Positions 41,837-51,920 of a DNA stretch of 64,000 nt are shown here, one piece after another. A program made the translations under genes and the position numbers. This DNA is from Prodigiosinella aquatilis (GTDB lineage Bacteria > Pseudomonadota > Gammaproteobacteria > Enterobacterales > Enterobacteriaceae). The stretch is from the NCBI GenBank assembly GCA_030388725.1, contig CP128857.1, positions 1,426,001 through 1,490,000 of the forward strand, read 5' to 3'. A model generated the notes under the pieces. The model worked only from the letters and a program-made list of their open reading frames with translations. It made no database searches and was not told the origin of the DNA. Every line of letters begins with the position of its first letter. Position 1 is the stretch's first letter.

Positions 41837-42847
41837 TTATTTCTTGCGTGCATATTTCAATGAGTCCAGCGCTACGGCGAAAATAATAATGCTGCCCTTG
41901 ATGATGTATTGCCAATATGGATTCACGCCGATGTAGGTCAACCCATAGTTGATGACGGTAAAAATGATCACCCCAGTGACGACGCCTGCAACCGTCCCCA
42001 CACCACCGGTAAAGGACACGCCACCGACCACACACGCGGCGATAGCATCCAGTTCGTACATAAAGCCCAGGTTATTGGTCGCGCTGCCGATACGGCCAGC
42101 TTCCAGCATGCCACCAAAGGCATAGAATGCGCCAGACAAGGCATATACCAGAATCAGATTTAATGGCACATTGACACCAGATACTTTTGCCGCTTCTGGA
42201 TTGCCGCCAATGGCGAAAATGTTTTTTCCAAAGCGGGTTTTATTCCACAACACCCAAACGAAAATAATGGCGATAATCGCGTAGAATGTAATATACGAGA
42301 GTTTCAAATCGCCAAATTTCAAAAAACCTTGAGTGAATGTTGAAAATTTCGAATCAAAGCCGGCAATGGGTGATGCACCAACAATATCGTAATAAAGCGA
42401 GTTAATCCCGTAGACGATAATCATGGTGCCAAGGGTGGTGATAAACGGCGTAACCTGTAAATAGGCAATAATCAATCCGTTAACTAAACCGATGATCGCA
42501 CCAATAACGCAAACAATCAGGATAACCAGCGGAATTGACATGGTTTCCATGTGCGGAAACACCTTGTTGGCATTATCCATCGATTGTAACAACGTGGCGG
42601 CAACCACCGCCGCCAAACCAACCTGACGTCCTGCTGATAGATCGGTTCCCTGTGTGACGATTAATCCTGCCACACCCAGCGCGATAATAATGCGCACAGA
42701 AGATTGTGTCAGAATATTACTCAGGTTAATTAAACTGAGGAAAGTTGGATCCTGGATAATAATAATTGCCAGTAGTGCCAGCAAAACAATATAAATGGCG
42801 CCCTCTTTTAACCAATTTAGCGCATTTTTTTTAGTAATAACGTTCAT
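41837..42847 (-). CDS. mglC: Galactose/methyl-galactoside ABC permease
   Basis: Inner-membrane permease of the high-affinity D-galactose/beta-methylgalactoside transporter. The 336-residue protein has about ten membrane segments of the RbsC/MglC (CUT2) family and is the same length as E. coli MglC with nearly identical blocks (VAGLIVTQGTDLSAGRQVGL, GGNPEAAKVSGVNV). Last gene of mglBAC, 19 bp after mglA. Confidence 0.97.
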   Translation of the reverse strand: MNVITKKNALNWLKEGAIYIVLLALLAIIIIQDPTFLSLINLSNILTQSSVRIIIALGVAGLIVTQGTDLSAGRQVGLAAVVAATLLQSMDNANKVFPHMETMSIPLVILIVCVIGAIIGLVNGLIIAYLQVTPFITTLGTMIIVYGINSLYYDIVGASPIAGFDSKFSTFTQGFLKFGDLKLSYITFYAIIAIIFVWVLWNKTRFGKNIFAIGGNPEAAKVSGVNVPLNLILVYALSGAFYAFGGMLEAGRIGSATNNLGFMYELDAIAACVVGGVSFTGGVGTVAGVVTGVIIFTVINYGLTYIGVNPYWQYIIKGSIIIFAVALDSLKYARKK

Positions 42848-42866
42848 GATAACGGCCCTTGCATCA

Positions 42867-44387
42867 TTAAAGGTGTAACGACGCTAAACGCAATATTTCG
42901 TTCTGCGTGGTATTTTTGGTTTCGACAATGCCTGCAACGAGGCCATTACTCATCACCAATATTCTGTCGGTAATACCTAAAAGTTCCGGCATCTCAGAGG
43001 AGATGATAATAATTCCTTTGTTTTTCTTCGCCAGTTCGGAAATTAGCTGATAGATTTCGAATTTTGCCCCAACGTCAATACCACGTGTCGGTTCATCAAG
43101 CATTAATATTTCTGGTTGGGTTAATAACCAGCGACCAATAATAACTTTTTGCTGGTTACCGCCAGACAGTGATCCGATAGCAGTACGATGCCCAGGCGTT
43201 TTTACTCGCATGGCATCAATTACCCATTGGGTGTCACTTTTCATCCGGTTGTTATCCAGTAAACCAATATTGTTTTTATATTTACGGATATTGGAGATCA
43301 GCGAGTTAAAGCCAATATCGAGATAGGCATAGATACCGGTCGAGCGACGTTCCTCCGTGACTAGCGCGAACCCATGATTAATGGCTTCATTGGCACTGTT
43401 GTTATTAATAGCTTTGCCATGCAACTTGATGCTGCCGCCTGATTTTTCGCGGATGCCAAAGAGTGTCTCGACAATATCGGTACGTTTTGCACCGACCAGA
43501 CCAGCGATGCCCAGAATTTCGCCTTTATGTAAATCAAAGGAGATATCACGGATGGAGGGTTGGCGTAGTGATGTCAGATTTCTTACTTCAAGAATCACTT
43601 CACCCGGTTTGTTGGTTTTATCCGGAAAACGTTGGTTGAGGGATCGACCGACCATCATGGCGATAATCTTGTCCATATCCAATTCTTCCAGTGGTTGGGT
43701 CGTAATCCACTGACCATCGCGTAAAATAGTTATTTCATCACACAATTGGAATATCTCTTCCATTTTGTGCGAGATATAAACAATACCGCAGCCGCGATCT
43801 TTAAGTTTTCGGATAATGGTAAAAAGATGATTGACTTCTTTTTCGGTTAGCGAGGAAGTCGGTTCATCCATAATGACAATCTTCGCATTATAGGAAAAAG
43901 CTTTGGCTATTTCGATCATTTGCATTTGAGAAACAGAGAGTGTCGACACTTTACTCCGCGGGTCGATATCAATATCTAATTCGTCAAATATCGCTTTGGT
44001 ATCCCGAAACATTTTATCCTGATCAACAAACAGTCCTTTTTTGGGATAACGGCCAAGCCACATGTTATCCATAACTGAGCGTTGCAGAACCAGATTCAAT
44101 TCCTGATGAACCATTGATACGCCATTTTCCAACGCCTCTTTGGAGCTATTAAAATTAATTTCCTCCCCTTTGAATAGGATATTTCCTGCGTCTTTCTGAT
44201 AAATACCAAACAGGCATTTTAATAGTGTCGATTTCCCCGCGCCATTCTCTCCCATCAAAGCATGAATAGAGTGAGGTCGCACTTTCAAATTGACATTATC
44301 TAATGCCTTTACTCCGGGAAATGACTTATTGATATTGGTCATTTCCAGTAAGAATTCGTGTTGTGGTGTTGTTTTATCACTGGCCAT
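42867..44387 (-). CDS. mglA: Galactose/methyl-galactoside ABC ATP-binding protein
   Basis: A 506-residue CUT2 ATPase with two ABC domains. The N-terminal one has Walker [10 protein letters not shown] (about 46-54), signature [14 protein letters not shown] and Walker [12 protein letters not shown]. The C-terminal one has the degenerate P-loop [24 protein letters not shown] and [12 protein letters not shown], as in E. coli MglA. Middle gene of mglBAC; separated from mglB by a 75-bp gap with a strong hairpin. Confidence 0.97.
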   Translation of the reverse strand: MASDKTTPQHEFLLEMTNINKSFPGVKALDNVNLKVRPHSIHALMGENGAGKSTLLKCLFGIYQKDAGNILFKGEEINFNSSKEALENGVSMVHQELNLVLQRSVMDNMWLGRYPKKGLFVDQDKMFRDTKAIFDELDIDIDPRSKVSTLSVSQMQMIEIAKAFSYNAKIVIMDEPTSSLTEKEVNHLFTIIRKLKDRGCGIVYISHKMEEIFQLCDEITILRDGQWITTQPLEELDMDKIIAMMVGRSLNQRFPDKTNKPGEVILEVRNLTSLRQPSIRDISFDLHKGEILGIAGLVGAKRTDIVETLFGIREKSGGSIKLHGKAINNNSANEAINHGFALVTEERRSTGIYAYLDIGFNSLISNIRKYKNNIGLLDNNRMKSDTQWVIDAMRVKTPGHRTAIGSLSGGNQQKVIIGRWLLTQPEILMLDEPTRGIDVGAKFEIYQLISELAKKNKGIIIISSEMPELLGITDRILVMSNGLVAGIVETKNTTQNEILRLASLHL

Positions 44388-44427
44388 AATTTACCTGGCT
44401 GAAAAAGTCATTCGGTCAAGCGAAGCA

Positions 44428-44450
44428 GGGCACAGTACTATGCTGTGCCC
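44428..44450 (-). other. mglB-mglA intercistronic hairpin
   Basis: A perfect 8-bp stem GGGCACAG/CTGTGCCC with 7-nt loop lies just after the mglB stop. No T-tract follows. Such structures behind a binding-protein cistron usually protect its mRNA and raise its expression over the transporter genes. Confidence 0.6.
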
Positions 44451-44462
44451 GAAGCGATTTAT

Positions 44463-45458
44463 TTATTTCATGAACTGTGACAAATTATCTTTATCGACGG
44501 GAACGTAAGGCACACGGACAATTTTGTTTTCTATTTTGAACGAAGTTCCTTCAGTAGCCGGTTTACCTTCCGCCAGATTTTTTGCCAAATCCAAAGTGGC
44601 CTTCGCCTGACTTTCCGCATCGTTCAATACCGTACCCGCCATCGCGCCGGATTTTATCAGCGATAAGGCTTCCGGCAAGGCGTCAACACCGAACACGGGA
44701 ATAGACGTTTTGTTATGTGCTTTCAGGGCTTCAATGGCGCCCATGGCCATCGCGTCGTTGTTCGCAATCACGACTTCGATTTTGTTGGCATTTGGGCCGG
44801 AAAGCCAGGCATCCATTTTATCTTTTGCCTGAGCAGTGTCCCACATGGCCGTATCCATCTGTAACTGCTGAGTTTTGATACCGTCTTTATTCAGTGTACT
44901 GATGACATATTTGGTTCGTGCTTCAGCATCAGGATGTCCTGGTTCACCTTTTAGCAACACATACTGAATCTGGCCATCTTTGTTCAGATCCCATGCCGGT
45001 GTTGATTTCCAATGTTTTTCTATCAGCTGCCCCTGGATAATGCCGGCTTCTTTGGAGTCAGTGCCAACGTAGTAGGCGTTAGGATAGCGCGCCATCACTT
45101 TGGCATTCGGTTCTTTGTTAAAGAACACCACTGGAATGCCACTACTACTGGCTTTATTCAATATCACCGCCGCCGCTGCTGGATCCACCAGATTAATCGC
45201 CAGGGCTTTAACCCCCTTAGCCAGCAGCACATCGACCTGATCGTTTTGTTTGGATTGGTCATTCTGTGAGTCATTCATCAGCAGCTGTACACCGCCAATG
45301 TTTTTCGCTTCTTTCTCAATGTCTTTGCGCACCATCGACATAAAGTTGTCATCATATTTGTAAATAGTGACACCAATACGCATATCTGCTGCATGGGCAG
45401 TGGCACCGAACATCATGCTGGCAACCAGGGCGGCGAGAGTAAAAACCTTTTTATTCAT
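44463..45458 (-). CDS. mglB: Periplasmic D-galactose/glucose-binding protein
   Basis: The 331-residue binding protein has a signal peptide [23 protein letters not shown] and a type I periplasmic fold. The calcium loop DLNKDGQIQ is identical to that of E. coli GBP, and sugar-contact segments ([17 protein letters not shown]) are kept. It also acts as a chemoreceptor ligand carrier (with Trg) in E. coli. First gene of mglBAC; promoter and operator lie 250-310 bp upstream. Confidence 0.97.
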   Translation of the reverse strand: MNKKVFTLAALVASMMFGATAHAADMRIGVTIYKYDDNFMSMVRKDIEKEAKNIGGVQLLMNDSQNDQSKQNDQVDVLLAKGVKALAINLVDPAAAAVILNKASSSGIPVVFFNKEPNAKVMARYPNAYYVGTDSKEAGIIQGQLIEKHWKSTPAWDLNKDGQIQYVLLKGEPGHPDAEARTKYVISTLNKDGIKTQQLQMDTAMWDTAQAKDKMDAWLSGPNANKIEVVIANNDAMAMGAIEALKAHNKTSIPVFGVDALPEALSLIKSGAMAGTVLNDAESQAKATLDLAKNLAEGKPATEGTSFKIENKIVRVPYVPVDKDNLSQFMK

Positions 45459-45713
45459 GGTATCTCCGGGTTTATGCAGGGTAGTTCTACGTCTACCACG
45501 CTCACGCTATATAAGAGTGGTTTGACAATCAGTTAAGAAAAATTAGCAAGGCGAGTGATTACGCCAGGCTGATGGACGCTACTACAAAACCTGACTTCCC
45601 TGTTGCGTAAAACGTCCTGAAAATAGGTTATGAATCGTTTTGCCGTAAGGACTCGATAAGGTAATGGTGAATTTCACCGTGTTACATTTTGTTAGCCCTT
45701 GCAGGACAATGTC
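45459..45713 (-). other. Long mglB 5' leader
   Basis: About 249 nt separate the predicted start of transcription from the mglB start codon. I see no ORF and no riboswitch I recognise. A secondary promoter closer to mglB (for example around a TTGACA-like TTGTCA at 45519-45524) cannot be excluded. Confidence 0.4.
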
Positions 45714-45773
45714 ATCATAAATAACGCAATGTTAATTAACTGTGAAATTACTCACAAATTGAAAGCGGTTACA
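45714..45773 (-). promoter_or_regulatory. mglBAC promoter: CRP site and Gal operator
   Basis: Reading the minus strand: Gal operator TGTAACCGCTTTCA (45773-45760) overlaps the galS stop; a consensus CRP site TGTGAGTAATTTCACA (45756-45741) follows; a -10 TATGAT lies at 45719-45714. With transcription starting near 45707, the CRP centre is at -41.5 (class II) and the operator near -59.5. The leader to mglB would be about 249 nt. GalS/GalR plus CRP control is established for E. coli mgl. Confidence 0.85.
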
Positions 45774-46809
45774 TAGAGGCTTTGGTTGAATTAGTGACTG
45801 GTTCCACATTTTGGCAAGTGGCCACAGAATGGCGACGGACTAGCGTAGGCATAAAGCAGTGTTGAGCACTGTTATCCAACTGACCTGCTGCGCCTTTTAA
45901 TGCCAGCTCTGTTGCCAATTTTGCCATGGAAACAATGGGATATCGTACAGTGCTTAATTGAGGGTCGGTATATCGTGATATGGGAATATCATCAAATCCA
46001 ACCACGGATAACTGCTGGGGTACCTGAATACCATTGTCTTTCAGTGCAGAAAGCGCACCAGCCGCCATGTTGTCGTTGTAGGCGAAAACGGCCGTGAGAT
46101 GCTGATTACGCCCCAATAATTCGACCATTGCCGCTTCACCGCCTTGTAAATCGGGGTCTCCACTGGCAATCCACATGTCTGGCGGTACGGTGCCCTGTTC
46201 AGCCAATGCCTGTTGCCAGCCTGAACGGCGTTGTTCAACATCTTCAATGGGATGACTGGAGCTGAGATAGCCAATACGTCGATGTCCACTTTGCTGCAAC
46301 ATGCGGGTTGCCATCATTGCACCATAAACATTGTTAAGACAGACGCAGCGATGGGCATAGCTGGGAACAATGCGATTGATCAGTATCATGCCGGGCACAT
46401 GGTCCATAAAGTCAGCCAGTTCGGTATCTGACAGCGCTTTGGCATGAACGATCAGTGCATTGCACCGTTGTCGGATAAATATCTCGATAGCATGGCGTTC
46501 CTTTGCTTCCTGATGGTATGAGTTATTAATTAAAACATGGTGTTGCATGCATTGCGCCACGGTATCAACCGCTTTGACCATAGCACCAAAAAAAGCGTCT
46601 GAGACATCCATGACCACAACACCTATCGTATCGCTGATCTGGGTTGCCAGCGCCTGGGCATTGGCATTAGGACGGTAGCCCAATGACTCGATAGCCTGTA
46701 GGACCAGCATTCGCGTTTCCGGCGTTACCGCCTTGTTGTTATTGAGCACGCGCGACACGGTAGCGATAGACACTCCAGCTTGAAGTGCGACATCACGTAT
46801 AGTAATCAT
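45769..46809 (-). CDS. galS: LacI-family galactose repressor/isorepressor
   Basis: The 346-residue repressor has an N-terminal LacI helix-turn-helix ([22 protein letters not shown]) with hinge helix and a sugar-binding domain. The C-terminal block [14 protein letters not shown] matches E. coli GalS, which is also 346 residues and also lies upstream of mglBAC. I use ATG 46809 rather than an ATG two codons earlier, by that length match. GalR is the alternative, but the mgl linkage favours GalS. Its own promoter carries a CRP site and operator. Confidence 0.93.
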   Translation of the reverse strand: MITIRDVALQAGVSIATVSRVLNNNKAVTPETRMLVLQAIESLGYRPNANAQALATQISDTIGVVVMDVSDAFFGAMVKAVDTVAQCMQHHVLINNSYHQEAKERHAIEIFIRQRCNALIVHAKALSDTELADFMDHVPGMILINRIVPSYAHRCVCLNNVYGAMMATRMLQQSGHRRIGYLSSSHPIEDVEQRRSGWQQALAEQGTVPPDMWIASGDPDLQGGEAAMVELLGRNQHLTAVFAYNDNMAAGALSALKDNGIQVPQQLSVVGFDDIPISRYTDPQLSTVRYPIVSMAKLATELALKGAAGQLDNSAQHCFMPTLVRRHSVATCQNVEPVTNSTKASM

Positions 46810-46900
46810 GGACATTCACCACAGAGGAAATAGACAAATTTGTTACCTGATATACGAAAATATATTTATGGTTATTCTGTCAGGCGTTTTCAGAATACAG

Positions 46901-46934
46901 CGTGAGTTTTGTCACACTAATGAAAGCGGTTACA
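46901..46934 (-). promoter_or_regulatory. galS promoter: CRP site and Gal operator
   Basis: On the minus strand the Gal operator TGTAACCGCTTTCA (46934-46921) is identical to that before mglB, and 19 bp away (centre to centre) lies a CRP site TGTGACAAAACTCACG (46916-46901, one mismatch). A weak -10 (CAGAAT) at 46879-46874 would again place CRP near -41. Autoregulation of galS is expected from this. Confidence 0.8.
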
Positions 46935-47117
46935 TGCAATTTTATAACTTTTTTGTAACCTTTGTGACGACAATCATTATCCTGCATGGGTGTTTTTTGT
47001 CAGCGAGCTTTCAGTATTTAATATCTGATAGCGTCAGGCATAGGGTGGTTAGCATAACTGCTGGAACATGGACTTGAGATACAGGAGCGCAGAAATATCG
47101 AAGGGGAGTTGTGAAAT

Positions 47118-47144
47118 GCCCCGACAATGATGGTTTGTCGGGGC
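47118..47144 (-). terminator. Terminator of purMN
   Basis: A 9-bp stem GCCCCGACA/TGTCGGGGC sits 16 bp after the purN stop. The tail on the minus strand (ATTTCAC) is only moderately T-rich. Confidence 0.65.
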
Positions 47145-47159
47145 AGGGAAACAGGTTAC

Positions 47160-47798
47160 TTATTCAGCGGCGTAACCATTAGAGGGAATGCGTACGCTGT
47201 CCAACCAGGCTTCGCCATCTTTCATTTTCAAGCGGCCTTCCAGGAACCAATTGACAACCAACGGATAGATAGTGTGCTCCTGTACTTGAACACGCTCGAG
47301 TACATTTTGCTCAGTATCCTCTGCAAAAATGGGTACTTTGGCCTGCAGAATGACGGGGCCACTATCCAGATCGTCAGTGACAAAATGTACCGATGTACCA
47401 TGTACCGTATCGCCATTTGCCAGAGCCTGAGCATGCGTATGTAAGCCAGGATATTTGGGTAGCAAGGACGGATGGATGTTAAGCATTTTTCCGGCAAAGC
47501 GTTCAACAAACTCGGGACTGAGAATGCGCATATAACCTGCCAGTGCCACCAGGTCAGGAGTATATTTTTCTATTTCATCAGCCAGTGCTGCATCGTAAGC
47601 GGCACGCTCTTCGAAACTTTTTGGGTTGAGAACCTGGGTGTCAATTCCCGCTTCTTGTGCCCGTGTCAGGCCGAAAGCGTCGGGATTATTGCTAAATACA
47701 GCAGCGACTCTCCCTTTTATTCGTCCATTTTTACAGGCATTAATCAACGCCTGTAAATTGCTCCCCTGGCCTGATATCAGAACAACAATATTTTTCAT
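47160..47798 (-). CDS. purN: Phosphoribosylglycinamide formyltransferase
   Basis: Transfers formyl from 10-formyl-THF to GAR in purine synthesis. The 212-residue protein has the SGQGSNLQALI phosphate loop, LAGYMRIL, the catalytic NIHPSLLPKYPGLHTH (Asn/His) and VHFVTDDLDSGPVI (Asp). ATG 47798 overlaps the purM stop (TGATG) and gives the E. coli length; the GTG just upstream is less likely. Confidence 0.97.
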   Translation of the reverse strand: MKNIVVLISGQGSNLQALINACKNGRIKGRVAAVFSNNPDAFGLTRAQEAGIDTQVLNPKSFEERAAYDAALADEIEKYTPDLVALAGYMRILSPEFVERFAGKMLNIHPSLLPKYPGLHTHAQALANGDTVHGTSVHFVTDDLDSGPVILQAKVPIFAEDTEQNVLERVQVQEHTIYPLVVNWFLEGRLKMKDGEAWLDSVRIPSNGYAAE

Positions 47799-48835
47799 CA
47801 CTTAATAACCACTGTTTCTCCGGTATCTGTATGAGTGATCACACCGATTTTCCATGCTGTCTCACCGTCATTGTTCAACAAAGTGATGGCGTTGTCTGCT
47901 TGCGCCGCAGGCAGAACGATAATCATACCTACACCGCAGTTAAATGTGCGGTACATTTCGTGGCGACTGACGTTCCCTGCTTGTTGCAGCCAATTGAACA
48001 CTGCGGGCCATTGCCAGCTTGATTCATCAATTGTGGCTTGCATTCCCTGTGGTAGCACACGCGGGATATTTTCCCAGAAACCGCCGCCAGTAAGATGTGA
48101 TATGGCATGCACATCGCTTTTTTCAATCAGTGACAAAATGGATTTGACATAAATTTTAGTCGGTTCCAGCAGGTGATCGGCCAATGGTTTACCTTCCAGC
48201 TGTACCTGTGTTGGATCCGTGTCACTGACTTCCAGAATTTTGCGAACCAACGAGTAGCCGTTGGAGTGTGGGCCGCTTGAGGCCAGGGCAACCAACACAT
48301 CACCTGCCTGAACCTTACTACCATCAATGATTTCAGATTTTTCAACCACACCGACGCAGAATCCGGCTACGTCATAATCCTCGCCATGATACATACCGGG
48401 CATTTCTGCCGTTTCACCACCCACCAGAGCACAGCCAGATTGTTTGCAGCCTTCGGCAATACCGCTAATCACACTGGCAGCGGTGTCCACATCCAGTTTT
48501 CCGGTCGCGTAATAGTCGAGAAAAAATAACGGCTCGGCACCTTGAACTATCAAATCGTTTACACACATGGCAACCAGATCGATACCAATCGCATCGTGAC
48601 GTTTAAGGTCCATCGCCAAACGCAGTTTGGTGCCGACACCGTCCGTACCGGAAACTAACACTGGCTCACGGTATTTCTGCGGTAAGGCACACAGGGCACC
48701 GAAACCACCGAGTCCACCCATGACTTCCGGGCGACGGGTCTGTTTCACTACACCTTTAATACGGTTTACCAATGCATTGCCAGCATCAATATCCACGCCT
48801 GCGTCTTTATAGCTGAGAGAGGTTTTGTCGGTCAC
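47798..48835 (-). CDS. purM: Phosphoribosylformylglycinamidine cyclo-ligase (AIR synthetase)
   Basis: Closes the imidazole ring to form AIR in purine synthesis. The 345-residue ATP-dependent enzyme has [30 protein letters not shown] and [13 protein letters not shown]. The start is GTG 48835 ([13 protein letters not shown]), which matches E. coli length exactly; the open frame extends 33 codons upstream without homology. A PurR box lies 66 bp before it. It forms an operon with purN. Confidence 0.97.
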   Translation of the reverse strand: MTDKTSLSYKDAGVDIDAGNALVNRIKGVVKQTRRPEVMGGLGGFGALCALPQKYREPVLVSGTDGVGTKLRLAMDLKRHDAIGIDLVAMCVNDLIVQGAEPLFFLDYYATGKLDVDTAASVISGIAEGCKQSGCALVGGETAEMPGMYHGEDYDVAGFCVGVVEKSEIIDGSKVQAGDVLVALASSGPHSNGYSLVRKILEVSDTDPTQVQLEGKPLADHLLEPTKIYVKSILSLIEKSDVHAISHLTGGGFWENIPRVLPQGMQATIDESSWQWPAVFNWLQQAGNVSRHEMYRTFNCGVGMIIVLPAAQADNAITLLNNDGETAWKIGVITHTDTGETVVIK

Positions 48836-48900
48836 TGAGGAGTCCCCACGGAGGTTACGATTGGTGATTGAGAAATCAAGCGCGCTAATTCTAACAGTGT

Positions 48901-48916
48901 AAGCAATCGTTTGCGA
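48901..48916 (-). promoter_or_regulatory. PurR operator of purMN
   Basis: AAGCAATCGTTTGCGA matches the palindromic PurR consensus ACGCAAACGTTTGCGT at 13 of 16 positions. It lies between the divergent purM and upp starts and nearer to purM. Confidence 0.75.
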
Positions 48917-49018
48917 GTGGAGTATTAGAACCACTTGCTTTTTGCTTGCTATCAGTAATTTCCGTTATCGCTTGATCTGGATCAGACTTAATCATATGGC
49001 CTTGGCCCAAAAAAGCGT

Positions 49019-49024
49019 TATAAT
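49019..49024 (+). promoter_or_regulatory. -10 box of the upp promoter
   Basis: A perfect TATAAT 45 bp before the upp start. No good -35 at 16-18 bp, so the assignment rests on the -10 and position. Confidence 0.5.
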
Positions 49025-49068
49025 CCGGCGATTTTTTTGGCCGTCTATCGCCGAAGAGGAGAATAGTG

Positions 49069-49695
49069 ATGAAGATCGTCGAGGTGAAACACCCGCTAGT
49101 CAAACATAAATTGGGCCTGATGCGTGAGCACGATATCAGCACCAAACGTTTTCGAGAACTGGCGTCAGAAGTAGGGAGTTTATTGACCTATGAAGCAACT
49201 GCAGGTTTAGCCACAGAAAAAGTAACTATTGAAGGTTGGTGTGGACCGGTTGAAGTCGATCAAATCAAGGGCAAGAAGATTACTGTAGTGCCTATTCTGC
49301 GAGCTGGTCTGGGGATGATGGAAGGGGTACTGGAAAATGTACCCAGCGCGCGAATTAGCGTTGTAGGGATGTACCGCAATGAAGAAACGCTGGAACCAGT
49401 GCCCTATTTTCAAAAACTGGTTTCCAATATCGACGAGCGTATGGCACTGGTGGTTGATCCCATGCTGGCGACGGGCGGTTCGATGATCGCCACTATCGAT
49501 CTGCTGAAGAAAGCAGGTTGTCGTAGCATCAAGGTACTGGTACTGGTGGCGGCCCCGGAAGGGCTTGCTGCGTTGGAGAAAGCGCATCCAGATGTTGAGT
49601 TGTATACCGCGGCGATTGATCAAGGGTTAAACGAACAGGGTTACATCATGCCGGGCCTGGGAGATGCGGGCGATAAGATATTTGGTACAAAATAA
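49069..49695 (+). CDS. upp: Uracil phosphoribosyltransferase
   Basis: Salvages uracil to UMP with PRPP. The 208-residue protein has the PRPP loop [12 protein letters not shown] and the uracil-binding C-terminus [20 protein letters not shown] 49069 follows AGAGGAG at good distance; the GTG just before it is not needed and would exceed the E. coli length of 208. It precedes uraA, with a terminator between. Confidence 0.98.
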   Translation: MKIVEVKHPLVKHKLGLMREHDISTKRFRELASEVGSLLTYEATAGLATEKVTIEGWCGPVEVDQIKGKKITVVPILRAGLGMMEGVLENVPSARISVVGMYRNEETLEPVPYFQKLVSNIDERMALVVDPMLATGGSMIATIDLLKKAGCRSIKVLVLVAAPEGLAALEKAHPDVELYTAAIDQGLNEQGYIMPGLGDAGDKIFGTK

Positions 49696-49700
49696 TTTTT

Positions 49701-49728
49701 AAGCCGACTCTACAGTCGGCTTTTTTTT
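49701..49728 (+). terminator. Rho-independent terminator between upp and uraA
   Basis: AAGCCGACT/AGTCGGCTT with a 4-nt loop and eight T residues, 5 bp after upp. Since uraA follows on the same strand, it probably attenuates read-through. Confidence 0.9.
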
Positions 49729-49787
49729 GCCTATTTCAGCCGGACAGTCGGCATTTCACCAAAGTAATATTACAGAGGAAAAAAAAG

Positions 49788-51080
49788 ATGACTCGTCGTG
49801 CCATCGGGGTAAGTGAACGACCACCATTGCTACAGACCATTCCACTGAGCTTTCAACACCTGTTTGCAATGTTTGGCGCTACCGTACTGGTACCGATCCT
49901 GTTCAAAATCAATCCTGCTACCGTATTGCTGTTCAATGGCATCGGAACGCTGCTTTACCTTTTTATCTGTAAAGGCAAAATTCCGGCTTACCTTGGTTCC
50001 AGTTTTGCGTTTATTTCACCGGTTTTACTACTGCTGCCTTTGGGATACGAAGTTGCACTGGGTGGTTTTATCTTGTGTGGACTGGTGTTTTGTCTGGTTG
50101 CGCTGATTGTGAAAAAGGCCGGAACGGGTTGGTTAGATGTCATTTTCCCACCAGCCGCAATGGGGGCGATTGTCACTGTTATTGGGCTGGAGTTGGCGGG
50201 AGTTGCGGCAGGAATGGCGGGACTGTTGCCTGCGGACGGTGTGCCGGTTGACAGTAAAGCCGTGACGGTTTCTCTGATTACGCTCGCAGTAACGGTACTG
50301 GGTTCTGTGCTGTTCCGGGGATTTCTGGCGATTATCCCGATTTTGATTGGTGTGTTGGCAGGCTACGCGCTGTCTTTTTCCATGGGGATGGTGGATTTTT
50401 CATCGATCAGCCAGGCACACTGGTTTGCATTACCTACATTTTACACCCCACGGTTTGAATGGTTTGCCATGTTGACCATCCTGCCTGCTTCGTTAGTGGT
50501 GATCGCCGAGCATGTGGGACATCTGGTGGTAACGGCCAATATCGTTAAAAAAGATTTGCTTCGTGACCCAGGGCTGCATCGTTCCCTGTTTGCCAACGGC
50601 ATTTCCACTATCTTGTCTGGATTTTTCGGCTCTACTCCGAATACCACTTATGGCGAGAATATTGGCGTACTGGCTATTACCAAGGTCTACAGTACCTGGG
50701 TGATTGGCGGTGCAGCAGTGCTGGCCATTCTGCTCTCCTGTGTGGGTAAGCTTGCGGCTGCGATCCAAGCGGTACCTGTGCCGGTGATGGGTGGTGTGTC
50801 TTTGCTGCTGTATGGGGTTATCGGTGCTTCCGGTATTCGTGTGCTGATTGAATCCAAAGTGGACTATAACAAAGCACAGAACCTGATTCTCACGTCGGTA
50901 ATTTTGATTATCGGTGTAAGTGGCGCCAAGGTGCATCTGGGCGCGGTTGAACTGAAAGGCATGGCGTTGGCAACGGTGGTGGGTATTTGCTTGAGTTTGC
51001 TGTTCAAGGTCATCAGTCTGGTTCGCGGTGAAGAAGAGATCATTGATTCATTAGACGAAGAGCAACCAGCTCAACACTAA
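49788..51080 (+). CDS. uraA: Uracil:proton symporter
   Basis: Inner-membrane uracil permease of the NCS2 family, 430 residues with about 14 membrane segments. The substrate-binding half-helices are in LGSSFAFISPVL and PNTTYGENIGV. E. coli UraA is 429 residues. Uracil brought in is used by Upp. The final codons and stop are part of a perfect 21-bp tandem duplication. Confidence 0.97.
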   Translation: MTRRAIGVSERPPLLQTIPLSFQHLFAMFGATVLVPILFKINPATVLLFNGIGTLLYLFICKGKIPAYLGSSFAFISPVLLLLPLGYEVALGGFILCGLVFCLVALIVKKAGTGWLDVIFPPAAMGAIVTVIGLELAGVAAGMAGLLPADGVPVDSKAVTVSLITLAVTVLGSVLFRGFLAIIPILIGVLAGYALSFSMGMVDFSSISQAHWFALPTFYTPRFEWFAMLTILPASLVVIAEHVGHLVVTANIVKKDLLRDPGLHRSLFANGISTILSGFFGSTPNTTYGENIGVLAITKVYSTWVIGGAAVLAILLSCVGKLAAAIQAVPVPVMGGVSLLLYGVIGASGIRVLIESKVDYNKAQNLILTSVILIIGVSGAKVHLGAVELKGMALATVVGICLSLLFKVISLVRGEEEIIDSLDEEQPAQH

Positions 51081-51102
51081 CAGCAACCAGCTCAACACTA
51101 AC
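51061..51102 (+). repeat. 21-bp perfect tandem duplication at the uraA stop
   Basis: The unit AGCAACCAGCTCAACACTAA plus C occurs at 51061-51081 and again at 51082-51102; a third partial unit AGCAACC follows. The first copy encodes the last residues and the stop of UraA, so the second copy is untranslated. Confidence 0.95.
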
Positions 51103-51209
51103 AGCAACCTGATATATCCCTGTTGGCCTGACGAGTTTGCAGGTTCAACAGGGTGAAGTTTCTATGCTAGACTTACTCCGTTTTTTTGCCCGTTTTGCTT
51201 GAGGTGCTT

Positions 51210-51911
51210 CTGAACACGCCGGCGCAGCTTTCATTGCCACTCTATTTACCTGATGACGAAACTTTTGCCAGTTTCTATGCGGGAGAAAATGCGTCTCTGC
51301 TGGCGGCTCTCCATAATGCCTTGATTCAAGAGCATGGCAGTTACATCTATTTCTGGTCTCGTCAGGGTGGGGGACGGAGTCATCTGCTGCATGCCGCCTG
51401 TGCCGAGTTTTCTCGTGCTGGTACGGCCGTCGGTTATGTGCCGCTTGATAAACGTGCTTATTTTGTGCCGGAAGTTCTGGATGGTATGGAGCAACTGGCC
51501 TTGGTTTGCATCGATAACATCAATGCCATTGCCGGTGATGCGTCTTGGGAGATGGCGATGTTCAATCTCTATAATCGCATTCAGGAGGCAGGCCATACCC
51601 GGTTGCTAATTACTGGAGACTGCCCACCTCGTCAACTCAACCTGCGACTGCCTGATCTGGCTTCCCGGCTGGACTGGGGGCAAATTTACCGTCTTCAGCC
51701 ACTATCGGATGAAGAAAAAGGCGAGGCACTAAAACTGCGAGCTAAACTCCGTGGTTTTGAACTGCCGGAAGATGTCAGCCGTTTCCTGTTGAAACGGCTG
51801 GATCGGGAAATGCGCACCCTGTTTATGACGCTGGATCAGCTTGACCATGCTTCTATTACCGCCCAACGCAAACTGACGATTCCCTTTGTTAAAGAGATCC
51901 TTGGTCTGTAA
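51210..51911 (+). CDS. hda: DnaA regulatory inactivator Hda
   Basis: With the DNA-loaded beta clamp, Hda stimulates ATP hydrolysis on DnaA and so prevents re-initiation. The 233-residue AAA+ protein has the clamp-binding QLSLPL (residues 6-11), a degenerate Walker [11 protein letters not shown], Walker B LVCIDN, sensor I and Arg-rich box VII. No ATG is available: CTG 51210 with GAGG 5 nt upstream gives [11 protein letters not shown] and the exact E. coli length, and E. coli hda is known to start at CUG. GTG 51204 and TTG 51186 are in-frame alternatives. Confidence 0.93.
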   Translation: MNTPAQLSLPLYLPDDETFASFYAGENASLLAALHNALIQEHGSYIYFWSRQGGGRSHLLHAACAEFSRAGTAVGYVPLDKRAYFVPEVLDGMEQLALVCIDNINAIAGDASWEMAMFNLYNRIQEAGHTRLLITGDCPPRQLNLRLPDLASRLDWGQIYRLQPLSDEEKGEALKLRAKLRGFELPEDVSRFLLKRLDREMRTLFMTLDQLDHASITAQRKLTIPFVKEILGL

Positions 51912-51920
51912 TGACCGCGT

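Larger units (their letters stand above)
46810..47159. other. galS-purN intergenic region
   Basis: This 350-bp stretch holds the galS promoter with its CRP and Gal sites (46901-46934) on the left and the purN terminator (47118-47144) on the right. The middle (46940-47110) shows no convincing gene; the open frames lack ribosome sites. Confidence 0.6.
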
